Positions 31,096 through 39,280 of a stretch of 64,000 bases of DNA are shown piece after piece. The stretch covers positions 806,001 to 870,000 of the forward strand of contig JAQMWT010000314.1 in assembly GCA_029834535.1 (NCBI GenBank). Reading direction: 5' to 3'. The position numbers and the translations under genes were made by a program. Below the pieces are notes generated by a model. It was not told where the DNA came from. It saw only the letters and a list, made by a program, of their open reading frames with translations, and made no database searches. Source of the stretch: Chrysophaeum taylorii (Eukaryota > Sar > Pelagophyceae > Pelagomonadales > Pelagomonadaceae). Each line of letters begins with the position of its first letter. Position 1 is the stretch's first letter.

Positions 31096-32109
31096 CTAAT
31101 CATCGTCGTCGTCGGAGTCGTCGCAGTAGGCGAGGAGGGCGCGGGAGCGGCGGAGGGCGCTCACGGCCGATGAGAGATTATGGATGATGGTCTCATCCTC
31201 CGAGGTCGTCGACTTGTTGGGGACCGGGGTCGCCGGGGTGGTTTCGTCCCCGTCCCCGTCCCCGATAACGTAATGCTCGACGGCCTTTGCCGCGCGCGCC
31301 GCAGCCTCCGCCGCCGTCCTGGCGTCCTCGGCCTTGACGAGCCGGGAGTTCTCGTCCCGCGCCGCCCGAAGCTCCGTCTGCAGGGTGCCGAGGTGCTTGC
31401 GCGCGCGGGCGGCGCGGGCCGAAACGGCGACGACAGCCCGTTCGCAGCCTTCTATTCTCCGGGTAAACGCGTCGAGCTTCCCCGCGCACGGAGCCGCAAC
31501 CCTCTCGGCGAAGGACCGGGCGATGTCCGCATATTGGGCGTCGTGGGCCGCGCGGAACGCCGCCTCGCGCGCTACGACGGCCGCGAGCGCGGCGAGCTGG
31601 GCGACTCTGCGCGACTCGGCGGCGATCAACACGGCCTCCTTACCCGCGCTCTCGACGGCCGCCGCGCGCCGCAGCCTTTCCGAGGCGCGCCCGGCGACCT
31701 CCGCGGCGGCAAGAGCCGCGCGGAGCCTCTCGGTCTCCCCCCCGCGAAGCCCGACTAGCCCCGCGACCCCCGCCTCGAGCCGACGCCTCTCGCGCGCCGC
31801 GTCCTCCGCGCGCTGTCGGCTCGCCGCGCACTCCTCGCGCCGCGCCGCGGCCTCCTCCTCGAGCCGCCGGATCTCCGACGCCTGAGCCCTCGACCTCGCC
31901 TCGCCGGCGGCGTGGGCGGTGTCGAGCGAAGCGCGCAGCCTCTCGCACTCGCGCGCCAAGTCCCGCGCCTCGTCGCTCGCCGCCCGCGCGCGCCGCTTGT
32001 GCCGTGCAGCCCGCTCCCGTTCGCGCTCGGCGACCAGAATAGCCACTTCGGTCGTCTCAGAACGCAGCGCTACGGCGAGGGACGACGCCTGCTTGTCGTC
32101 GTCCAGCAT
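31096..32109 (-). CDS. Ala/Arg-rich coiled-coil protein
   Basis: 337 aa, ATG start. Almost the whole chain is helical, rich in Ala, Arg and Glu with heptad spacing, for example REREREAARHKRRARAAS near the start and REECAASRQRAEDAARERRRLEAG in the middle. A low-complexity acidic tail (DDSDDDDD) ends it. No catalytic motif is visible. Likely cytoskeletal or scaffold; composition similar to the 973-aa protein at 42285-45206, though no shared repeat is seen. The GC-rich antisense strand is also open but is taken as a shadow. Confidence 0.65.
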   Translation of the reverse strand: MLDDDKQASSLAVALRSETTEVAILVAERERERAARHKRRARAASDEARDLARECERLRASLDTAHAAGEARSRAQASEIRRLEEEAAARREECAASRQRAEDAARERRRLEAGVAGLVGLRGGETERLRAALAAAEVAGRASERLRRAAAVESAGKEAVLIAAESRRVAQLAALAAVVAREAAFRAAHDAQYADIARSFAERVAAPCAGKLDAFTRRIEGCERAVVAVSARAARARKHLGTLQTELRAARDENSRLVKAEDARTAAEAAARAAKAVEHYVIGDGDGDETTPATPVPNKSTTSEDETIIHNLSSAVSALRRSRALLAYCDDSDDDDD

Positions 32110-32592
32110 CGAGGGTAACGGTTTTTGTAATTACGAAAAGTGCCAAGCGAGCCCCGAATCATGGTGTGCCCAACACAACACAGTCAGTCGCCTACGATGT
32201 TTTTGCGATGCACGACCTGGAACCACATCATAAATTTACGGCAAGCGCCTATCAATATCTACATCTCTCAAGGTCCACGTACTGCTTGATGCACTTCACC
32301 TCAGTAGTGAAGAGAGACGCGCTTCGGGATCAACGCGCCAGGCTGCCGCAGTCATCAGCGCCACCGACACCTTTCCGCCCAGCCGCACGACCGCCGGCGC
32401 CGCGCGGTTGATAAGAGAGGTCACCGAGGCTCGGCTTCGCGGGCGCGCAGGCTGCACGGCCACGCGAGCAGGCCGTGGCATTTTTGCGCAAACTACGCAC
32501 GCTTCTTTTGAGGAGAAGAACGGGTAGTAGTATAGTTCTTGGTCATCCATCTCAGACTTCTTCTATTAATCATATAGGAATTTCGTAGGATT
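32110..32592. other. intergenic, no gene seen
   Basis: No motif-bearing frame on either strand. The composition is mixed, without long simple repeats. Confidence 0.5.
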
Positions 32593-33440
32593 ATGAACAA
32601 GGCGTTCGAGACAGAGGTCCTCGCGACGCAGGACGCTCGGGTGTTGAGCAGCGTTATCGTAGGCGACATCGTTTCGGACGGGCTCGTCGTCGCGGCAAGC
32701 TGGTGGCGCGAGGGAAACCGGTACGCGGTCGTCGGCGGAGCGATATTCGCGTCGAACTTGATCTTGACGACACCTCCCTCGTGTTCGCGTTGAGAAAGCC
32801 CAGCGCGTTCCTTCCCCGAGAAGATTCGTGGTGACCGTGATGGTCAGGGAGGTTGTCTTTGCCCGCAAGTATTGCTGGAGTCGTACGTCGCGTTCGAACT
32901 CGGAGCTCTCTTGGCGGCATGGATTGCCTCGAGCCGATCACGCGAGGCCTCGCGAGCCTCTTTCTCTCGGGGGGGGAGCGCGGCCTCGAAGAGTTTTTTT
33001 TTCTTGGGGTGATCGCCGGCACGCTCGTCGCCAAGGTCGCCTCGTCGCGGCGGTCGTGAAAGCCGAGACGAACGTCCTTGTTATCGCGCTCGGCGTGATG
33101 TTGTTTTTGTGCCCGCGTCCTTTCTCGGCCGACACGGCATTGGGCGCATTCGCGATTCTCGAACCCATATGGACGGACTGCGGCGTCGTCGGGAGCACGG
33201 TAGTCGGCGCTTTCTACTCTCCGTCTGGCTCACCTTTATCGCCACCCTCGTGCTGGTCGCGATCGTCCCGCCCAAAAATGGACGCGACAAAGACGTGAGT
33301 CCGACCTACCTCCTTATCTCGTGTGTCGTCGCGTTCTTGAGCTACGCGGCCACCTTCGCGGTTGCCGAGAGACGACGCACCCACGACAACCGAGCCCAAC
33401 AAGGAGAGGACCTCAAGCATGAAGAAGAAGAAGAAGAAGA
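32593..33440 (+). pseudogene. multi-segment membrane-protein locus, frame split (intron or decay)
   Basis: An ATG frame begins at 32593 (MNKAFETEV...VIVGDIVSDGLVVAASWW...YAVVGGAIFASNLIL) and stops at about 32792. Hydrophobic segments then continue in other frames on the same strand: RGLASLFLSGGERGLEEFFFLGVIAGTLVAK near 32935-33050, TNVLVIALGVMLFLCPRP near 33070-33120, and FLLSVWLTFIATLVLVAIVPP with TYLLISCVVAFLSYAATFAVAERRR up to about 33375, followed by a poly-Glu tail. Together they suggest a polytopic protein of about five or six helices. Either short introns or frameshifts separate the parts; I could not identify clear splice sites. Family unknown. Confidence 0.45.
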
Positions 33441-33545
33441 AGAAGGCCCCATCCATCCCCTCAAATCTAATCTTCTTCTTTGCGAGCGAGAGAAAAGTGG
33501 TGGTGGTGGTGGTGGTAAAATCATCACGCGCCCTCAGTCTCGTCC

Positions 33546-34799
33546 TCAGGGGTCGTGGAGGGCAGCCACCCCCGGTAACTCCTTGCCTTCGAGGAGCTCC
33601 AGGGAGGCGCCGCCGCCGGTGGAGATGTGGGACATTTTGTCGGCGAGGTGGGCGGCCTCGACTGCGGCGACCGAGTCGCCCCCCCCCACGATGGTGATCG
33701 CGTCAGCGCGGGCCATCGCGTCGGCGACGGCGAAGGTGCCCTTGGCGAAGTTGTCGAACTCGAAGACGCCCATGGGTCCGTTCCACACAACAGTTTTGGA
33801 CTCCATGATCTTCGAGGCGAAGGTATTGACCGAGTCGGGGCCGACGTCGAGGCCGAGCCAGCCGTCGGGTATTTTGGAGACGGGGACGGTCTCGAAGGGG
33901 GCATCGGGCTTGAACTCCTTGGCAACCACGCAGTCGGTCGGCAGCAGCAGGGGCACGCCCTTCTCCTTCGCCCGGTCGATCAACCCCTTGGCCGTCTCGA
34001 CCATGTCCTCTTCGACGAGGGAGGCGCCCACCGAGAGGCCCTGGGCCTTGTAAAAGGTGAAGATCATGCCGCCCCCGATCAGTATGGCGTCGCACTTGTC
34101 GAGCATGCTCTCGATAACGGGTATCTTGGTCGAGACTTTGGCGCCGCCGAGAATCGCGGTTAACGGTCGCGCCGGGTCGTCGATGGCTCCCTTGATGTAC
34201 TTGAGCTCCTTTTCCATCAAAAACCCCGCCGCCGCCGGGCCCTCGATGAATTTTACAACACCCTCGGTCGACGCGTGGGCGCGGTGAGCGGTGCCGAACG
34301 CGTCGTTGACGTAGCACGTCGCTCCGCAGTCCTTCGCGAGGGCCTCGGCGAACGCGGGGGTGTTCTTCGTTTCGCCCTTGTGGAACCGCACGTTCTCGAG
34401 CAATATCACCGACCCCTGCGGCATCGCGGCCGTCGCTTTTTTCACCGCGTCGCCCACGCAATCGTCGACCTTGGTAACTTCCGCGCCGAGAAGCTCGGCG
34501 AAGGGCTTCACGATAGGGTCCACCGAAAATTTGGGGTCCGGCTCGCCCTTTGGCCGCCCGACGTGCGTCGCCACCACCACCGAGGCCCCCTTCTCCTTCA
34601 AAAAGCTCATCGTCGGCACCACCGCCCGCAGCCGCGTGTCGTCGGTGATCGTCACGCCGTCCTTCTTCGAGAGCGGCACGTTCAGGTCCAACCGGATCAA
34701 AACGCGCGCCGACGCGAGGTCGACGCGCGTCGCGAGACCCTCCAGCCCGAGCTTGGACCGCCGAACACTGCTCGAGGAGAGGAACCGACGCAGCATCAT
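33546..34799 (-). CDS. PGK: phosphoglycerate kinase, probable mitochondrial form
   Basis: 417 aa, ATG start. It converts 1,3-bisphosphoglycerate and ADP to 3-phosphoglycerate and ATP. Every hallmark is present: RLDLNVP (36-42), [68 protein letters not shown], and [11 protein letters not shown] near the C-terminus. The first 17 residues ([17 protein letters not shown]) are Arg- and Ser-rich with no acidic residue, as in a mitochondrial presequence; there is no signal peptide or SA-F plastid motif. Heterokonts are known to place lower glycolysis in mitochondria, which this leader fits. Location is inference. Its ATG lies 101 bp from the divergent four-TM gene, with a TTC triplet run between. 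Confidence 0.96.
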   Translation of the reverse strand: MMLRRFLSSSSVRRSKLGLEGLATRVDLASARVLIRLDLNVPLSKKDGVTITDDTRLRAVVPTMSFLKEKGASVVVATHVGRPKGEPDPKFSVDPIVKPFAELLGAEVTKVDDCVGDAVKKATAAMPQGSVILLENVRFHKGETKNTPAFAEALAKDCGATCYVNDAFGTAHRAHASTEGVVKFIEGPAAAGFLMEKELKYIKGAIDDPARPLTAILGGAKVSTKIPVIESMLDKCDAILIGGGMIFTFYKAQGLSVGASLVEEDMVETAKGLIDRAKEKGVPLLLPTDCVVAKEFKPDAPFETVPVSKIPDGWLGLDVGPDSVNTFASKIMESKTVVWNGPMGVFEFDNFAKGTFAVADAMARADAITIVGGGDSVAAVEAAHLADKMSHISTGGGASLELLEGKELPGVAALHDP

Positions 34800-34900
34800 C
34801 TTCTTCTTCTTCTTCTTCGCTGGTGGCTGCCTGGCTGGCTGGCTGCCTGTCTCCTCAAGGCGCCTACAACCGGATAGATCTATTAACGGACCGAAGATAT

Positions 34901-36205
34901 ATGATGGTGGACGATGAGACGACGAATGGGGTCCCGGATGTGTGCATGGAGCACGTGTGGTGCCCCTTCAACCCGGACAACCGCGTCACCAACGACAACT
35001 TTGTGTGCCACGTGTTTGGGAACATTGGCTACAAGTACTTTGACCGGCGACGAAACGTGTTCATGGGGGTGGCGATGTGGTCGACGCTTGTTGCGATTTT
35101 TGTCACATCGTACGGAGCGCTCTCGCTCTCGACAAACCCAAAAATTTTGAGAGTCTCCTACTGGGCCCTGATCACGAGTCGCAACGACACGCACACGGTC
35201 ACATTCTACTTGGGCTTGCGCGCGATGCTCGTCGTCGACGACGACAAAAACGGAGCAGCAACTACTCACCGCCTAGGGACAACCTCTTATGGCTTTGGAG
35301 GAAACCAGCGAAAGGTCGGTTACGACGACGGGGACCTTGACGTTTTTGGACGGTGCAAGGACGCCGCGACCGCAAACCAAGCTGGAGCACTCCTGAGCTG
35401 CGCGACCCTCGGCTTTGCGTTCGCGGGTACGCGCAACCGCGTGCGCGTCGCCTCGGACGCCAACGTCCAAAAGGCCCTCGGCTTGATCATGGATACCTGG
35501 GGCGTCATTTCCCTCACGTTTACCTTGTGGCACTTTCGCCAAGCGTGCTTCGCCAACCTCCCGACCTCAAAAAAAAACGGACTCGACCTTGACTCGGTCT
35601 GGGGACCGGCCTGGGTCTGCTATTTGTTTTGCGCCATGACCGGCATCATCCGCGCCGGAGTCCATTGGATCACCCCCGTCCCTGGCAACGGCGCCGGCGC
35701 CTGCACCTTTTCCCTTCCGGACGCGATAGTCGACTACCTCGATTTCGACGGCGACGGCCAGCTCACGTGGAAAGACCAGAGAATCGCCTTCCAGAGACTC
35801 ACCGCCACCGTACGCCGCCAAAAACAAACCCACCACACAACAAGACGGCGGCGGCGGCCTTTCTTCTCCTCCTCCTCCTCCTCCTTCGGGGCCGCCTTTT
35901 TCTTCTTCAGGAGGTCGCCCGTCCACCCCGAAAAAGAAGAAGAAGAAGAAGAAGAAGAAGAAACAGGACCGCCACCACTTAACCCCCCCCCCGTCGTCCA
36001 CATCGCCTCGATCCCCTCCTTTATGCTCGTCCCTCCCAACAACAACAACAACAACAACAACATCGCCCCTGCGCGAAGGAATGCATCAGCGGAGGCGGCG
36101 GCGGCGGCGGCGGCGGTGCCCGGGCCATCCCGACTAGTATCCCGCGGCGACGAGGACGACGACGTCCTCTCGAGCCAACCGCAGCCCGCCAGCCCGGCAA
36201 AGTAA
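34901..36205 (+). CDS. four-TM protein with single EF-hand
   Basis: 434 aa from the ATG at 34901 (a second ATG follows at once). Four hydrophobic helices are visible: [23 protein letters not shown] (about 48-70), a segment around [34 protein letters not shown], and [19 protein letters not shown]. After the last helix, [12 protein letters not shown] (about residue 280) is a canonical EF-hand calcium loop. The remaining 130 residues are low-complexity, with Arg, Ser, Glu, Asn and Ala runs encoded by triplet microsatellites. The topology recalls claudin-like or tetraspan proteins, but no family signature is clear. Role in Ca2+-responsive membrane function is a guess. Its stop lies 6 bp from the stop of the convergent sugar transporter. 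Confidence 0.65.
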   Translation: MMVDDETTNGVPDVCMEHVWCPFNPDNRVTNDNFVCHVFGNIGYKYFDRRRNVFMGVAMWSTLVAIFVTSYGALSLSTNPKILRVSYWALITSRNDTHTVTFYLGLRAMLVVDDDKNGAATTHRLGTTSYGFGGNQRKVGYDDGDLDVFGRCKDAATANQAGALLSCATLGFAFAGTRNRVRVASDANVQKALGLIMDTWGVISLTFTLWHFRQACFANLPTSKKNGLDLDSVWGPAWVCYLFCAMTGIIRAGVHWITPVPGNGAGACTFSLPDAIVDYLDFDGDGQLTWKDQRIAFQRLTATVRRQKQTHHTTRRRRRPFFSSSSSSFGAAFFFFRRSPVHPEKEEEEEEEEETGPPPLNPPPVVHIASIPSFMLVPPNNNNNNNNIAPARRNASAEAAAAAAAVPGPSRLVSRGDEDDDVLSSQPQPASPAK

Positions 36206-36211
36206 GCAAAA

Positions 36212-37867
36212 TTATGGTTGGTGGTGGGCGGCGAGGAGGACGGGCGGCGAGTCGAGGAGGAATCGCGCGGGCTGCGCCACAAACTTCTCGGTCGAATCGT
36301 AGGTTTTGTGGGCGAGAGCCTTGGTTTCTTGGGGGAACTTGGCGAGCACGAAAGCGAGCGTCGCTGCGAGGACAATCGCGAAAGGGAGGAAGGCGAGGGG
36401 ACCGAGGGTCGCGTTGATCGTCGGAAAGACGAGGCCAACCACAAAGTTCGAGGTCCAATTGACCTGGCAGCTCAGGGACTGCGCCGCGTCGACGTTTTTT
36501 GATTCGAAAAAATCAGCGACTACGGACCACGGGATTGGACCTAAACCGAGTTCGAAGAAGGCAACGTACAGGACGAGGGCGACGAGAGCGATGATTTTCG
36601 GGAGGAGGTCGAGGAGGGCGAGCGTCACGAGGACGCAGGCCCCGAGCATGCCGGCGGCGCTCGTCGCGAGAAGGGGTTTACGGCCGAGATCGTAGTCCGC
36701 CGCGAGGACGATCGCGACCCAGGTCGCGGCGACGTTGACGGCGGCGACGATCGTCGTCCCCAGGAGCGGATCGTCGACGATTCCGTCGAGGAAGGTGGAG
36801 CTGTAGTAGAAGACCGCGTTGATGCCGCAGAACTGCTGGGCGAGATGGAGCGCGACGACGGCCGTTATCGGTCCGTCGAAAAACGTCGAAGACCCTTTTG
36901 TTGTTGGTTTGTGGACCTCGGCGGTTTTTAAGATGTGACCGAGTTCATCATCGGCGGCTCTATCGTCCTGAAAGTTCCGGAGGCGGCGGAGCGCGTCGCG
37001 GGCCGCGTCGTTTTCGCCTTTGTCGACGAGCCATCGCGGCGACTCGTCGACCGCGACGCACGCGACGAGCTGGACGAGCGCCAAGAAGGGGGATACCCCG
37101 ACAAGGACGCGCCAGGATGCGCCGCAGCGTTGGGAGAAGGCGACGAGGGCCGCGGCGAGGATGCCAGCGACGAGGGCGAGCTGCGCGACTGCTCCGAACG
37201 TACCTCGGAGTATCGGCGGGGCGACCTCCCCCAAATAGAGGGGAACGAGCGTGCTCGCGAAACCCGAGGCCGCACCCGTGACGACGCGGCCGACCGTCAG
37301 GCAGGCCATCGAGGGCGCGAGGGTCTGGATCAGCCCCCCCAAAAAAAACAAAATCGCGTTGATCAAAAGTCCCTTCTTCCGGCCAAAAGCGTTTGACGTC
37401 GCGCCTCCGATCATCGCCCCGACGGGGCCCCCGAGCGCGAAGGCCGCCACGGCGACGGCCCACCCCGAGTGCCCCGGAAACACGCTCGCCGCCGGCGCGT
37501 TCAGGACGCTCGTGTTGTACCCGAACTGGAACATAGACGCAGACGCCGTCAGCGCCGTCGCGAGCAGCCTTCTCGTCACGTAGTCGTGTCGCAAAGCGTC
37601 GTTTCCATCCTCGCCCACACTCACCCGCCACAAATAGCCATCGGTGCGCGCCTCCTCGAGCTCCTGGGTCGACGACCGCGACAGCTGCCGCACGACCTCC
37701 TTGGTCCGGGTCTCCATGCCCGCGACGGCCATGAAGGGGATCCTCGCGTACAGGCTCGTGCGAAGCTCGAGGCCCCCCAGCTCCGGCGCCGACCGGAACA
37801 CCACGACCTCGCCGGGGGACCGCCGGACGTCGTACGAATGCCGCCGCGCGAGCAGGGGCCGCGACAT
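36212..37867 (-). CDS. sugar porter of the major facilitator superfamily
   Basis: 551 aa, ATG start. Twelve helices follow a soluble N-terminus of about 100 residues that is longer than usual. Sugar-porter motifs are in order: GRKKG (162-166), VPLYLGEVAPPILRG (208-222), DESPRWL (274-280), QQFCGINAVFYYS (344-356), DLGRKPLL (393-400) and GPIPW (443-447). The QQ..GIN block and GPIPW place it with GLUT/HXT-like facilitators of hexoses. The transported sugar cannot be read from sequence. Whether it sits in the plasma or a plastid or vacuole membrane is unknown; the N-terminus is not a plastid bipartite signal. Confidence 0.93.
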   Translation of the reverse strand: MSRPLLARRHSYDVRRSPGEVVVFRSAPELGGLELRTSLYARIPFMAVAGMETRTKEVVRQLSRSSTQELEEARTDGYLWRVSVGEDGNDALRHDYVTRRLLATALTASASMFQFGYNTSVLNAPAASVFPGHSGWAVAVAAFALGGPVGAMIGGATSNAFGRKKGLLINAILFFLGGLIQTLAPSMACLTVGRVVTGAASGFASTLVPLYLGEVAPPILRGTFGAVAQLALVAGILAAALVAFSQRCGASWRVLVGVSPFLALVQLVACVAVDESPRWLVDKGENDAARDALRRLRNFQDDRAADDELGHILKTAEVHKPTTKGSSTFFDGPITAVVALHLAQQFCGINAVFYYSSTFLDGIVDDPLLGTTIVAAVNVAATWVAIVLAADYDLGRKPLLATSAAGMLGACVLVTLALLDLLPKIIALVALVLYVAFFELGLGPIPWSVVADFFESKNVDAAQSLSCQVNWTSNFVVGLVFPTINATLGPLAFLPFAIVLAATLAFVLAKFPQETKALAHKTYDSTEKFVAQPARFLLDSPPVLLAAHHQP

Positions 37868-38003
37868 CGCCGTCGAATTACAACCACCACCACCTAAGAA
37901 AAAGAGTTATTCATTCACTCTTGTGTTCGGGCGTTTCACGGGAGTTTCGCGCGAAAGATACGTACTTCTTCTTCTTCCTAACTACTAATCGACAGATGTT
38001 TGT

Positions 38004-38176
38004 CTTAAAATGTCGACTGCTAAGAGGGGGGTGTGTGTGGGGAGCACGAAGGATGTGGGTGGGTTTGTGGGGTATGAGGGATGTGCCTGACGGGCGGAGA
38101 TAAGTACGCGGGACCTAGTCGGGGTCATCGCCGAGGCGTGGGGCAGGCGAAGAGAGGACGGGCCCCGCCCGTAGGT
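38004..38176 (+). repeat. dispersed repeat family, copy 2
   Basis: Starts AAAATGTCGACTGCTAAGAG and shares ordered blocks with 22505-22660 (GCCTGACGGGCG, GTCGGGG-CATCGCCGAG, GGGGCAGGCGAAGA) and with 52404-52488 (GGGGAGCA-GAAGGATGTGGGTGGGTT). It lies 130 bp upstream of the Helitron helicase remnant, which raises the possibility that it is part of a Helitron end. Confidence 0.75.
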
Positions 38177-38299
38177 CGTACGCATGCTGCCGCCGGACGT
38201 ATGTGCGACGAAGGGTGACGTCCTGCTGGGATCGGGCGGCCTGGGTGGGGTTGTTTGTCCCCCGATTTAGGCTAAGGATCAGGTTGGCCCCCGAGCCAG

Positions 38300-38830
38300 C
38301 CAGTGATCCTCCAAGCCGTCTACGGCGACCTCGCAGACTATTTCCACGACCCGCGGCGGCTCTTTCGGCGCGCCATTCTCACGCCCCGTCGAAACGATGT
38401 TGTCGATGCTGACAACGCGCGCATGACCGCGGCCTTTTTTTCCCGGAGACAAGGCGTCGGAGTTCTTTTCGGCCGACTAGGTTGGGTCGGAAGACGACGC
38501 CTCGCTCTTTATAGTCGAGTTTTCAACTCCTTGACAACCAACGGCATGCTGACTTTGATCGCGAGCTTAAAGTCTTCGCAACCTCGACCCGTCGCACGGC
38601 CACTGCAACGGTACCAGATACATGATCGATCGTGTCGTTGTCACCGAGGCTCCTCCAACCTGTATCCCTTAAGGCCCGCCTACGCCAAACGATCAACAAG
38701 AGCCAGGACCAGACGCCCCGCGAGGTCCGCGTCCTCTTGCCCACAAGCCCGTCTTCTGTCACGTCCAGCTCTACGTGGCTCTCTGTCGATCGGCAACCCC
38801 AAGAATATGCTCTTCTGAGTCGACGACTCC
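38300..38830 (+). pseudogene. Helitron PIF1-like helicase remnant
   Basis: C-terminal helicase pieces of a rolling-circle transposon, on the plus strand in several frames. In order: VYGDLADYFHDPRRLFRRAILTPRR (from about 38317), equal to the family's YPDL...RAILtPtN block; LRNLDPSHGHCNGTRY (from about 38572), the very typical LLRNLDPxxGLCNGTRL block; TINKSQDQTPREVRVLLP (from about 38690), matching the INKSQGQT motif; and PVFCHVQLYVALCR (near 38755), matching HGQLYVALSR. Frame changes and stops separate them, so this is a dead fragment. The Rep/HUH half was not found in the window. Ends of the element could not be set. Confidence 0.82.
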
Positions 38831-38894
38831 ACCCTACCCCACACGCGCCCCGCAATACCGATAAGCCCCCTCCCGGCGTCTACACGCGCACTGT

Positions 38895-39240
38895 AGGTGA
38901 GCTTACTGGGACCACGTGAACTTACTGGGGTTTGAGATTGGGACTAGGTGAATATAGTGACCAGGTCAACTTACTGGGACCAGGTGAGCTTACTGGGGGT
39001 TTTAGAGTAAACTGAAAGGTTAGTGGCGTGTGCGGATCGAAGCAGCTTAGATTGGCGGAGGCGACAGCGACGAGCTCGAAGGAGTGGTGTGAGCACGAGT
39101 GGGTTTACACCGAACTTACTGGGGTTAGAAATTTGGACTAGGTGAACTTACTGGCCAGGTGAACTTACTGGGACCAGGTGAACTTACTGGGGTTAGAGAT
39201 TGGGACTAGGTGAACTTACTGCCGAACTTACTGGCCTGCA
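38895..39240 (+). repeat. GTGAACTTACTGG repeat field
   Basis: About ten imperfect copies of GTGAACTTACTGGG, often preceded by GGGACCAG or GGGACTAG and twice by GAGATTGGGACTAG, occur at irregular spacing. The field ends just before hAT copy 2. It is not coding. It may be the subterminal repeat array of a further DNA transposon. Confidence 0.8.
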
Positions 39241-39280
39241 CTTGTTTTAATCCAAAAACTACTAGCCCTTTGAGTTTCAC

